DNA from: Siniperca chuatsi
Taxonomy: Eukaryota > Chordata > Actinopteri > Centrarchiformes > Sinipercidae
Direction: 5' to 3'
Assembly: GCF_020085105.1 (NCBI RefSeq)
Contig: NC_058045.1
Coordinates: 10,549,833-10,613,832, forward strand
Length of the DNA: 64,000 nucleotides
The notes beneath the pieces were generated by a model that saw nothing but the letters and a program-made list of their open reading frames with translations, ran no database searches and had not been told where the DNA came from. Shown in pieces: positions 26,556-37,884 of this stretch (positions are counted from its first letter, which is position 1; every line of letters begins with the position of its first letter). Both the position numbers and the translations under genes were made by a program.

Positions 26556-29500
26556 TCATAGGAGATCATAGAAATAGTCCAGTCCTTGTCCTAATTCCCA
26601 TAAGGAAATTCCTGTTCCCAGCTCAGTAGCTAAAGAGATCCTCAGGTAGATTGACTGTAAAATAATTTAAATCATGTTAATCTCCCATGACAGTAAACCC
26701 AATAAAAACATCACTTCAGTTAATAGAGTGAAAAGCAATTGTTCTTAAATGATTAGTTGTGCCCTTTGTGTTTACTCATTAACTTAAAATGTGAAAAAGA
26801 CTTACCTTCAATGATGGATAGTACACCACATGCTTAACTGCATTGTTTCTGAAATGAATGTAACAGATGTTGTTAAAAGATGCTGTTGGAAGATTTCAGC
26901 CATAATTTGTTGACTTTAAGTGTTAAATCAGTACCTCTTGTAACTGATATAATGCTCTCCAGAGTATTCATCCCAGAGATGTTTTGGCCTGTGTTCTCGC
27001 AAAATCTCTATGTACCTGGAGGAAATAAGGTACAAGTGTTAACGGCCCTGAAAGCCTGTTTTCTCAATCAGTCTTTTACTAGGACTTCTCTTGGCTTCTT
27101 GCTACTGTAGAACACAAAACCTGCAGTTTTCTGCCAAAGTTAATAAAAGTCACCACTTCTCACTGGTTTGACGAGGGCGAGGCTTAGTTGGAGAAAGGTG
27201 ATGTAACGTATTTCAGAGCACCAATCAGTTTAAAGAGTTAAAAATCAGCTGTGCGATTGTTGCCAGGCCGCTGTCAATCAAATCTATCGCAAATCTGGTC
27301 AAACGACACCCACACAGGGATGTTTTGTTTCTCCCAGTCTTTAACTCTGATTGTTGCTTATTTGGTCATGAATATTTTATGTTATAGATAAATAGTTATG
27401 ATTTGAAAGTTTTCAGGGGCTTTAAAGGGGAACTTCACCGATTTTGCAGTCTGTTTACAGGTCTTGGGGAGTTTTACTAAAGCCCTTTGTGCTTTGCGAA
27501 ATCTGATTAATTGCCTCAAGTGATGTCACCTCAGCCAGAGTCGGTTGGGGCTGAAGACTACAAGTTTGAAAATGAAAAAATATCTGTGGAGCTTACCAGA
27601 CCTCTGGAGCTACTAGTATAACACACCTGAATCTCTGACCAAACTGTCGGTGGTCGAGTTGCATTGTGAGTAATGTAGGCGCCAGGTTTTGACAAAGAAG
27701 AAGAATGTGTGTATAAAAAAAAAAGATATCTCTGGTTCTGCGGCATAGATTTTGATAATTTAAAAATCAAAAAAACATCCATCGTGAGTCCAGCAATGTT
27801 TAGCACAATGCTAAATCAGTGGAGTGCTCTTTTACAGTTTGAAACATGAAACTTTAATTGCTAAAATGTAAATAAAGTATTCCAGCAGTAGTGACAGTAT
27901 TCTCTTACCTTCCTCCCAGGATTGGCTCTGTTCCCTGGCTTGCAAAATCAAGGCCATACAAATTGAGTCCAAGCAGGATCTTTTGCCTCCACTGAGTGTT
28001 GGGTGCCAGCTGGAGAACACAGTCTCTCACCCAGGGCAAGGGAGAGCTCGGGCCCGGTCTATTAATAAAATTTTTAAAAAACCACAACATAACTCTTAGT
28101 CTGCGTTAATGCTGTGAATCTTCTTGTAGCTGTTAGTTACTCTAATCATGTCACTACTGAAAACATTTCCATTTCTACTACAATGAATCTATGGACATCA
28201 CCTCACCTGGCACCGCTGGAGTAGTCGTATGTCATGAGGCTGAATCCATCGACTACAGGGGCCAACTGCTCAAACTCCTCCCTGCCAAACATACCCGGCT
28301 GTCCCGCACTGATAATGATGGAAAGAAAGTCAGCACCAATTTCAGTGTTGTTTGGGTTTTTTTGCATTTATACTTGCTGAAAGTAAACAAATTTCATTCA
28401 CCTTGTCACAGCAGGTGGAATAACAAGAATGCAGTCTAATCTTTTAGCCTTTAAAGTCTCACATATGTGTTTCACCAAATGGACCAGCTCCCTGTACGGA
28501 GAAGATTTTACAGGTTTCATTATTTGTATCGCCCTCTTGAATCATCTCAGACAAAGAAATGATGGTCAGAGTCATAATACAGATGTGTCACTCACTTTCT
28601 TTTGTTACCTCCCAGCTGGCTCCACAGCTCCAAGGTGAAACCATCGAAACCTTCAGTCTGCAAGGCCACAGCTTCATTAGACAGACACAGGAACAAACAC
28701 TGTTGCAAGGGAGTTAAAGCTAAACGCAACACTCACTTACCTTTGCAACATCGACCAGCTCACTTCCCAGCTCTTCAATTTCATCTTCACTCCCCAACAC
28801 GCTCAAGTAGTCCTGGTAAGACCAGCCATCAAATAACAGCCGAGGCACTGGGGGTAAAGAAAATGAAGCAACTCAAATAAATGACCAAACAATCGCGTTA
28901 TCAAAAACCACTTGCAATGGCCCATATTAACAGATCTGAGTTGACTTGTGGGCAGTGGGGAGAACATCTACTCACCCATCCTGACTTTTTTGTTAGACTT
29001 GCGTACAGCTTTGACCCAGCCTGGAAAGACAAAAAGACCCTTTTATGTACATTAGTCATTGTGGAATAACTGAACAAACTAGGAAACACTTTCCATTTGA
29101 CTGTCAGTGGTGTGGGTCCTCTACCTGGGTCATGATCGTGGAGTCCCGTAACGTCAAAGGTTTCAGGTCCCCGTCGGCGAAGCTGAAGCCACACCGGAGA
29201 CAGTGAAGTTAGTTTGGAGCCAAACATCTTGGCAATGTCATAGCCGTGGGAATTCCACTGGAGGATGGGAAAAACGAGACGTAATTTAGAGATATTGAGT
29301 CAAAACAACCTACACATGGGACACTAAAGGATATTTTCACATTAAAGGACAGTCTCACGTTTTTTCAAGTCTTGTTTCAAGTTGAAACAGTTATCAGTCA
29401 CTGTAATCATTCCTCCTCTCCATACTGGCTCTCTTACACTCGCTCAACTCCTGTGTGAGACAGTCACATTGGGTAGCTTAACTAAAGTTAAGGGCCAGAA

Positions 29501-30617
29501 GTAGCAATTATTTTCATTCTTGATTAAATCGATTCATTGTTTGGTCTATTAAACCTCAGAAAATAGTCAAAAAAGCCCATCACAATTTTCCAGATCCAAA
29601 AGTGATGTGTTCAGGTTGCTCGTTTTGTCCAACAACCAGTCCATAACTGACATATCTTAAATTTGCCATCATATAAGATGAAGAAAAGCATCAAATCTTC
29701 ACTATAGAGAACCTGGAATCAGCAAATGTTTGGCATTTCTGCTTGAAAAAGGAGTTAAATGATGAACTGATTATCAAAACAGTTGCCGATTCAATTGTAT
29801 GTCAATTAATTAATCAACTAATAGCTTCAGCTCTACAAAAGTTAAAGTCTGTTCAGTATGAAATTACACCTTTTTGTGAAAAAAAAAACGTACAATGAAG
29901 AACTAACTAATTAACTGGAAGATACCCACTTCATTTAGCTCAAGCCCATCTTTAAAGTAAAAGATCTCTTTTCAGCCGTTTGGCGAGGAAGAATAACTGC
30001 AGTGACAAACTCCTCCATGTGAGTATTGCATTAAGACAGACTTGAACAAATCTGAACCTATCCTTTAATGCTGTAGCAATACTGTTGCCAAAGGCTGAAC
30101 AGCAGCAAGGGAAAATGTATATAAGTTGGTGACTTGATTTCAGACTTACAGGTGTGACATATCCAAGCACTTGTCCTTGAAATGTTCTCTTGATGTGAGC
30201 ATAGTATCTCTTTTCCTCCTTTACTATGTCTTTCCAGTGCGGGTCTGACACAACAAGGCCTCTCTCCAACACAGACAACTCAGCTGGAGATGTCTAAACA
30301 AGTGAGATCAAAGAGAAAAGAGCCCATTTCAGTGGCAGATAACCATCATCATGACTGGAAGGATCATGACAGGTGAGGAAATGGGCCTCTTCCTGATTCT
30401 GCAAAATTCACTTAAGTCCAGTGACATGCCAGGCAAAAAGAGGAGGACTTGTATGACCCGACAGCACAGACATCTCACACCCATTTCAAGGTAAAGACCT
30501 GAAGTTACTCACCTCAGCCTCAGCTTTATGCGACTTCTTTGCATCAGTTTTTGAAAGAGTAGCACCGACCAACCAGCAGCATGAGATGGCGTGCAGCAGG
30601 AATAATGTCGTTTTCAT
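26556..30617 (-). CDS. chid1: Chitinase domain-containing protein 1 (stabilin-1 interacting), complete, 386 aa
   Basis: Twelve coding exons on the minus strand: 30617-30513, 30293-30150, 29257-29125, 29020-28976, 28847-28741, 28657-28596, 28491-28402, 28308-28207, 28058-27909, 27015-26935, 26848-26806 and 26654-26556. The product starts with a signal peptide ([20 protein letters not shown]) and continues as a glycoside hydrolase 18 fold. Marker blocks are [63 protein letters not shown] and the end [16 protein letters not shown], all as in human CHID1 (393 aa). The GH18 catalytic strand reads FDGFTLELW. In human the protein is secretory/lysosomal, binds saccharides and stabilin-1, and is not a strong chitinase. 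The donor of exon 6 was set at AGAAA|GTGAGT because an earlier GGGAG|GTAACA donor breaks the frame. Confidence 0.93.
27108..27424 (-). repeat. dispersed repeat family E, copy 1
   Basis: Reading the minus strand from 27424, the words AAAGCCCCTGAAAAC, ATAACATAAA, GACTGGGAGAA, ATTGACAG, GATTGGTGC, AAATACGT and GTGACTTTTATTAACTTTGG occur in the same order as at 34545-34948 on the plus strand. The two copies are clearly one family. It lies in the chid1 intron after exon 9. Confidence 0.75.
27427..27835. repeat. probable second dispersed repeat abutting family E
   Basis: It begins AAAGGGGAACTTCACCGATT immediately next to the family E copy. It contains an A-run at 27715-27724 and has no coding potential. 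The opening phrase is one I associate with a common fish repeat. Only one copy is in this window, so this call rests on general resemblance. Confidence 0.4.
29498..29836 (+). repeat. MITE family B copy
   Basis: Old copy in the chid1 intron between coding exons 2 and 3. Recognisable blocks are TTGTTTGGTCTATTAAACCTC, GAAAATAGTCAAA, GAACCTGGAATCAG, ATGATGAACTGATTATCAAA and the closing AGCTTCAGCTCTACA. Confidence 0.75.
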
Positions 30618-32011
30618 TTCCAAAAAAAGCGCAGTGATAAGGAGTCGTGAAGCAGTTAATTAAAAATGGGTTAGCTCAGGTCTGCAGGTCTGCAGCGCAA
30701 GTGCTTCCTTCCTGACTGAGATCTGGTAGGATTAAAAACCAGCATATCCTCCTGCGGTTTGAAATCGCACAGAACAACGAGCCAAAACAGCCCCGTTCAT
30801 ACTGCTAAAACATACAACCTGAATTTATAACAATAAACCTAGATTTGACTGCCGAGCGGTTTGGATCAGTTTGATTGACAACTTAGCTCAACGTGTTTCT
30901 GGAGCGTCAGCGGAGCTGGGTAACTTCCGCCTTGTGTTTTTCAAAATAAAACGTGTGCGTGAGAGACGGGAAGTCATCCGAGCAGATAGGTGGCAGCGTA
31001 GCTAGCATGCTAACAAGCTAGCACAGTAAAAGAAGACATGAGTCAAACAAACCCACTGGTGTAATGGCATAGATGATATTAGACTTCCAAGTTGTCCCGC
31101 ATGATTAACATTTGCTTTTTTGTCTCCTGCTCCTTCGGTATCTCTTGAGATAGCTAACATTGACGGGTGAGTGTCATTCTCGCTTGCTAACTGTAGCTAA
31201 AGTATTTTGTTTGAGTGCAGTGTGGTTTATTACGAAGCTAACATGTCAGCATTTCTGGAAATGAGGACACTGCCTTCATGAAGCTTTAACATATATTTAA
31301 ATTACTAAGCTAAACCTGAGGCTGTATATGACAACATGTACCATACTGGAATATGTATGGGCTGTGAGATTCAGTGGTGGAAGAAGTTTTTTACTTAAGT
31401 AAAAGTACCAATACCACAATGTAAAAATACACCACTACAATTAAAAGTCCTGCATTCAAAGTAGTACATCAGTAAGATTTACCCAAAGTATCAAAGGTAA
31501 TATAACTCATTATGCAGCAGAATAATCCCAGTGTAAATTTGTGTTATTATTATTATTATTATTATTATGGGATTATTATTACTGTATATGCAGGATTTTA
31601 TGTTGTAGCTGCATGGTCGAAGTAAAGCAAATTAGTATAACTTTAAATAACTCCATTATGTTGTGCTACAAATAAATAAAGTGGCGTAAAAAGTACAATA
31701 TTTGCCTCTGAAATGTTGTGGGTGTGGAAGTATAAAGTAGCATAAAATGGAAATACTCATTTAAAGTAAAAGTACCTCAGAGCTGTGCTTAAGTATAGTA
31801 CTTGAATAAATGTAGTTAGTTACATTCCACCACTGGTGAGATTCACCCTCGTTAATGGGAGAATTAAACTATCCATAAATTACAACATCAAGTTTTATCA
31901 GTCAAATGTGACCTCTTCTGATTTATCTGTTGTAGCTTCAGTGAAGTAGTACTGACATGTTTTGGATCTGTGCTGTAACACTGATTATCTTTTGGGTCTT
32001 TTTAGTGAGTG
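30618..32011. promoter_or_regulatory. divergent promoter region, chid1 (-) / ighmbp2 (+)
   Basis: The two start codons are 1.4 kb apart. A CTTCCGC (ETS-type GCGGAAG on the minus strand) lies at about 30923-30929. Palindromic GCTAGC/TAGCTA words cluster at 31000-31025 and 31150-31210. The first non-coding exon of ighmbp2 probably ends near 31166 before a GGGTGAGTG donor, and the second begins just before 32012 after a tttttag acceptor. Confidence 0.5.
31372..31835 (+). mobile_element. hAT-like MITE family C, complete, with perfect 8-bp target duplication
   Basis: The element begins CAGTGGTGGAAGAAG and ends TTCCACCACTG. It is flanked on both sides by the identical 8-mer GTGAGATT (31364-31371 and 31836-31843). 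Eight-base target duplications and short inverted ends are the hAT superfamily mark. The inside is non-coding and rich in AAGTAAAAGTA words, with a TTA microsatellite at about 31542-31567. The perfect duplication points to a fairly recent insertion in the 5' UTR intron of ighmbp2. Confidence 0.85.
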
Positions 32012-35000
32012 ATGGCGATTGAACAATTTGTGTCAAAGACACTCGAGCTTCTACAGGAGGAGAGGGAGGCTGAAATAGAGGAGACCAGGTGTGTAAAATA
32101 ACATACAGACTGTGATACTTTACTACACAGTATAAAGTAATCCAGCAATTTTGCCCTGCACTTCCATGAAGTTTGTGGACTTGGGAGAGACAGATTAAAA
32201 CAGAGTGGTCAAAAATGAAGCAGCAGCGGCAGTTATTGCCCCTGGTATGGGTCAAGCTCAAAAACACAGGATCCTACACTTCCCATAATGCCACTTGATA
32301 GCGTCTCACTGCCAGTGAAATGCCCACGTCTTTCAAATTCCACCTCCTCAGTTTGTAATGCAGGCTTTCTGTTATTTATCTGAAGCCTCCAAGCCCAAGC
32401 TGAGATAACCCTGATGACATCATCAGCCTCATGATATCATCTGGGTTATTTTCTGAAGGGCTAGATGCTGACAGTGGACATGCACATCTTGTTTATACTA
32501 AATTGGGTGTCTGCATTCACAGTCTCACTATAAAATGACAGTGTCTTGGTTTGTGCCCTCAGGATATGGCAGGAGAACATCTCTCTCAAGGATCTTCAAA
32601 ATAAAGGAGTTTGCCTGCTGAAATTGCAGATAGGAAGTCAGTCCACAGGCCTGTATGGTCGCACAGTCGTCGTCCTCGAGCCAAGAAAGCATCTTGGTTT
32701 CTCATCTCTGCCAAGCAACAGCTTTGGACCTGGTGAGATGAAAGAATAAAATATCTGATCCGTGTTATTTTTTTGTGACTTTAGTTTAATATTTTGCTTA
32801 ATGTGACGTTTATGTCTTTTGTTACAGGGGACATAGTTGGCTTGTATGACACTGGCGGATGCACTGCAGCCTCACAAATCGGCACAGGAATAGTGACAAG
32901 GGTCAGCCAAGCTTCTGTAAGTGTGGCTTTTGATGATTCAAAGGATGGCCTCAGCTTTGATACAGATGCTCTTTACAACCTCTTAAAGTTGGCAAATGAC
33001 GTCACTTACAAACGAATGAAAAAGTGAGTGACTTCTTTAATACAGTATATTCACTCTATCTGTACCGAGCATGTAAATGAGTTATAAAACCTTGAAACAA
33101 CTTATTTTCACTGTGTATTTTTGCGCTTGCAGGGCCTTGAATGCATTAAATGGGTACAGCAATGGACCAGCTGCCAATCTGATAAATGTTCTTTTTGGAG
33201 ACGCAAAACCTTCTTCTCAGTCACAGCCAAGTAAGTGACACTTTACAAAGCAAATATTATCAAAAAATAGGCCCTCTAGTTGCTCTGTGAAACTGTGCTC
33301 TGTGGTAGCTTTTATACAAATATGCATCATACTGTTTAGACTGATTTGAAAACCTTGCAAATCAGCATGAATCATACAACACACAGACTAATTCTGGGTA
33401 TTCTATTATGTTTCATCAGATGAAGTTGAATTCTTTAACTCGAACCTGGATGATTCCCAGAGAGAGGCTGTGTCCTTTGCTCTGTCTCAGAGGGAACTGG
33501 CTGTGATTCATGGACCACCAGGCACTGGGAAAACCACCACAGTGGTGGAAATTATCCTGCAAGCAGTCAAACAAGGCCAAAAGGTGCAGAAAGTAGATTT
33601 TTACTAGTGTCTATGTGAAGATTTTTTCTCCTACTGATGAATTCATTTAGATGTATCTTTCATTGTCATTCGTTGCTGCAGTCATTGCAGCATCTCAGTC
33701 TAGACAGGATCATTTTCATATTTGGATTCTGTGTTTGTGCAGGTCTTGTGCTGTGCCCCCTCTAACGTGGCTGTTGATAATTTAGTGGAGAGGTTAGCCC
33801 GGTGCAAGGCGAAGGTCCTGAGGCTGGGTCACCCTGCCAGACTGCTGGAGTCCATACAGAAACATTCACTAGACGCCATCCTCGCTCAGAGTGACAATGC
33901 AAACATCATTGCTGATATCCGTAAAGACATCGATAAAGCTTTTGTAAGTATTTCAGTGTGTGCTCCTACTAGCGTTTGTGCCGTCGTGAATGATGTGTAA
34001 TATTTTTGCTATTTTTGTCAAGATGGGAATGAAGAAGCATGAAAAAGGAGAGCGGGTGAACTTCAAAAGGGAAATAGGGGAGCTAAGAAAAGAGCTGAAA
34101 ACCAGGGAAGCAACAGCTATCACCCAGATCCTAAAAAGTGCTGATGTTGTGTTATCAACCAACACAGGTCAGTAATGGCCTCGAGTGAAGAAAATGTAGT
34201 TCAGTCGTTGCAGTGATGATGAAAGGCAATCAGAGAGCACTTGTCTGTGTCTGCAGGTGCTTGTGATGGCGGCCCTCTGAAGTTCCTGCCAGCAGAGCAT
34301 TTTGATTGGGTGGTGATAGACGAGTGCGCTCAGGCCTTGGAGAGCAGCTGCTGGATCACCCTGCTCCGAGCACGCAAGTGCATTCTGGCAGGAGACTACA
34401 AGCAGCTACCACCTACAATCAAATCACAAACGTAAAAAACAGGTTTTCCTCTTTTTATGCATTCACATATAAATAACATTCAAGATTTAATATTTGTCCA
34501 GTGACAACAATTTTTTTTTCTCTATAGCTGAAACATTTTCCTTAAAGCCCCTGAAAACATGTTGTCAAATCTGAAGTATTTCTTTATAACATAAATATTT
34601 ATGACTAAATAAGAAACAACCAGAGTTAAAGTTCGGGAAAAGAACAGCATTTAACACTCAGAAACTCATCCGATCTGCTTCATCAGGACTGTGTGGGTGT
34701 GGTTGGATCAGATTTTATTGACAGTGCTGGCAACATCATCAGCAAAATCTGATGACATCTGGCATCACATTTTGATTCAAATGTTGCTAAATCGTGATTG
34801 GTGCACAGAAATACGTGACATCACCCTTTTCCTATTGAGCCGTGCCCACATCAAACCAGTGAGAAGAGCAAAGACACAAATACAGAACTCATTCATGAAA
34901 TAAAGAAAACTGTTCTAACTTTGGCAGAAAATGTGTGTTCTTGTAGGACCCCATCGGTTGTAGTAAGAAGCTGATTGAGAAATGTGTTTTCACTGCCTTT

Positions 35001-37615
35001 TATAGGATCTTGTTACATAAAATCTTTTTGCTCCACAGGGCTGCATCAAAGGGCTTGTCTCTCAGTCTTATGGAGAGACTTATCCAGATGTATGGGGACT
35101 CAGTGGTCCGTATGCTAACAGTTCAGTACCGCATGAACAGCACCATCATGGAGTGGGCCTCCAAAGAGATGTACCAGGGAAGACTAACAGCTCACAGCTC
35201 GGTCGAGAGACATGTGTTAAAGTGAGTATGAGCTTGATGATGGAAAGTCACTTTTGTGTTTCAGTGAATGATAACTCATTAAAGTAACTGTTAAAAATGA
35301 TGTCCTTGATGCAAAAGAGATCTACCAGGAGTCACCTGTGTAGAAGAGACCGGCACACCGCTGCTTCTTATCGACACTGCAGGCTGTGGTCTGAGTGAGA
35401 TGGAGGTCACAGATGAGCAGTCCAAAGGCAATCAAGGTTAGTCATTTTTATTATAAAAAAACAACATTTTATTACAGTTAGAGTGTTGTGGGATCTAACA
35501 GTAAGTTTACTTTATCTTCAGGTGAGGTAGACATTGTTGAACTGCACATAAAGGCCTTGACTGAAGCTGGGGTTAAAGCTAAAGACATAGCTGTTATTGC
35601 TCCATACAATCTACAAGTAAGTCACCGTACCGTAAAATATATCTTAACTCAACTGCAACTACTGTACTGTGTCATAGCAATAATACAAAAATTAATTTTC
35701 CATATTTCTTAAATAAAAGATCTACATTTTCACAGTAATGAAAATAAAATCCCCCAAAATAGGAAATATAATGTTAAACTAACAGATTAACTAACAGTTG
35801 TGTCTCAAAATAACTAAGTGATGCGTGTTTTATCTCTGTAAAGGTCGATCTTCTGCGTCAGAAACTGTCTGCGAGGCATCCGGAGCTGGAGATAAAGTCA
35901 GTGGATGGGTTTCAGGGCAGAGAGAAAGAGGCTGTGGTGTTGTCATTAGTTCGATCCAACAGAAAAGGTAATTTTTTTTCTTTGCTGGGAAGCTGTGTCT
36001 GTTTGTGCCATACCATGAATGTTAGCGACATTCATTTACGTGTATACATACATATTTATTCATTCCTTTATTTTAGGGGAAGTTGGATTTCTGGCAGAGG
36101 ACAGAAGGATTAATGTGGCTGTTACACGTGCGAGACGTCACATCACTGTAGTGTGCGACACCCAAACTGTCCAGAATCATGCTTTCCTGAAGTCCCTGAT
36201 CGATCATATGACTGAGTTTGGCGAGGTCAGAACAGCATTTGAATACATCCAAGACATCGTGCCACAGAACTACACCCGCGACCACAAAGACACAAAGGCT
36301 AATTCGTCTGCCGGTAGCACCATGTCCACCAAACAGAAGGTGAAAGATCAGCCTCCCAGCAAGGCGAAGCAAGGAAAGAAGAAGTCCACTTGTACCAGCA
36401 GTAATAAAAATACTGCAGGTACAGAGAAGTACTCAAAGACCTGTATAACAGCACTGACAGAGGAAGAGCAGAAGAAGAACAGATACACTGAGATCAGAGA
36501 GCAGGTGGAGCGCTTTCTAAAGGACTTAAATCGGAGTGAACTACAGTTTCCATCATCATTTAACTCCCATGACCGCCTGCTGGTCCACCAGGTCGCTGAG
36601 GAGCTGGGCCTCGTGCATGAGAGTAAAGGCGAGGGGAAAGACAGGTGCATCACTGTCTCCAGGCCGCTGGTGTCAACACCAGCTGAAAAGCCAACACAAG
36701 AAGAAGAAGAAGAAGAAGAAGCAGCCCAGGAAGAGGAAACAGTCCCAAATCTCCAAAGAGAGCCGCTGTGCCAACCTCCATTAGACCTGAAAAGTTTACA
36801 TTTGGAGCGAATGAAGAGGGAGCAGCAGAAAAGGGAAGAAAATACTTATCAAAAAAAGCAACAGAACAACATCCCACCAGCTCAGGCCCAGTCATCAAAG
36901 AAGCCCAAGTCAGCTAAAGGTTTGTAATAGAAACATCAAATTTTTAAGTGTTTTCTTTGCAATTTTTTTTACCTGTCTGCTCCGATTAGTTTGCAGTAAT
37001 TCAACTCTACCATTTCTCTCACAGGAAAGAACCGAACAAAAGCAGGCGCCTGCGACATCGCTGCTGCCGCTGCTCCAGATGATGACTTTGATACGCTTAT
37101 CAACGCTGTCAGGAAAGCTGAGAGTGTGTGCAGTTTTGTCAAGTGTAAAGCTTCTGTGCTAACACTTGGACAGCTCTGCCTGTTCTGCAACAGACAGTAT
37201 TGTCTCAGTCATCATATACCAGAGGTAAGACAGGAACAGACCCCAAACATATTAGTTTGTGTAATAATGCATTTGCGATTGAAAATGCATGGACGATGCC
37301 AGGAAAGTATTTTATAAGCTAATGTACTGATATTTCACAGCTTAAATGTAATACAATATCGGTGTGTGAAGTTTTGTGTTGATCTGATCTGATTGCCATG
37401 TTTTAAACCCTTTTTAGGTTCACGGCTGTGGAGATAAAGCCAAGTCTCATGCTCGGATGAGAATAAGCAAAGAAGGCGTTCTTTATGCTGGGAGTGGGAA
37501 GAAAGACAAATCTATGGACCCCAATAAGAAAGCCTATCTGCAAAGGAAACTGGACTCTAAACTGAAAGATATGGCATCACAGAGGAAACCGAAAAACAAA
37601 GAGGACAGTCAATGA
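32012..37615 (+). CDS. ighmbp2: DNA/RNA helicase IGHMBP2 (SMUBP-2), complete, 995 aa
   Basis: Fifteen coding exons: 32012-32088, 32563-32732, 32828-33023, 33133-33230, 33420-33583, 33743-33943, 34023-34167, 34257-34431, 35039-35221, 35318-35436, 35522-35616, 35844-35967, 36077-36919, 37025-37224 and 37418-37615. The length matches human IGHMBP2 (993 aa). It is an SF1 Upf1-like 5'-3' helicase. Visible motifs: Walker [10 protein letters not shown] at about 212, [11 protein letters not shown] (motif II), [33 protein letters not shown] and [10 protein letters not shown]. These are followed by an R3H nucleic-acid-binding domain around 730-780 and an AN1-type zinc finger near 899-945 with the CLSHH signature. 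A glutamate-rich GAA repeat is encoded near 36705-36722. The human protein is ribosome-associated and mutated in a spinal muscular atrophy type. The acceptor before 35318 has a weak pyrimidine tract. Confidence 0.95.
34545..34948 (+). repeat. dispersed repeat family E, copy 2
   Basis: It starts AAAGCCCCTGAAAACATG and ends near TTTGGCAGAAAATGTG. It lies in the ighmbp2 intron after exon 8 and matches 27424-27108 in inverted orientation. Confidence 0.75.
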
Positions 37616-37652
37616 TACCAAATCAACTCTATAAATTTCTGTTCTGAACAAG

Positions 37653-37658
37653 ATTAAA
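37653..37658 (+). terminator. ighmbp2: polyadenylation signal (ATTAAA) of ighmbp2
   Basis: ATTAAA 38 bp after the stop, with a T/G-rich stretch beyond. Only about 270 bp separate the ighmbp2 stop from the stop of the convergent TRIM gene, so their 3' UTRs may overlap. Confidence 0.5.
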
Positions 37659-37884
37659 CAATTCAAATGTTTGAAGATGTTAACAGTCTTGTTTCATCAA
37701 ATATAGAGTATGTTGCCTATCTAACGTTCATGGGATACAGTGTAGTATCATACAATTTGCTGCTGAATTTCATGAGTGCAGCATGGATTCATCAATATTT
37801 AAACTATGCAACGCCCTTATTTTCATCAGTTGTAGCAGCTTTAACACACACTCACACAGAGCCATGTGTCTACTGTATGTGAGT

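Noticed and set aside
28491-28657. Earlier donor (GGGAG|GTAACA) for chid1 exon 6
   Set aside because: It shifts the frame into a stop in exon 7. The donor 15 bases later (AGAAA|GTGAGT) restores [15 protein letters not shown], which matches human.
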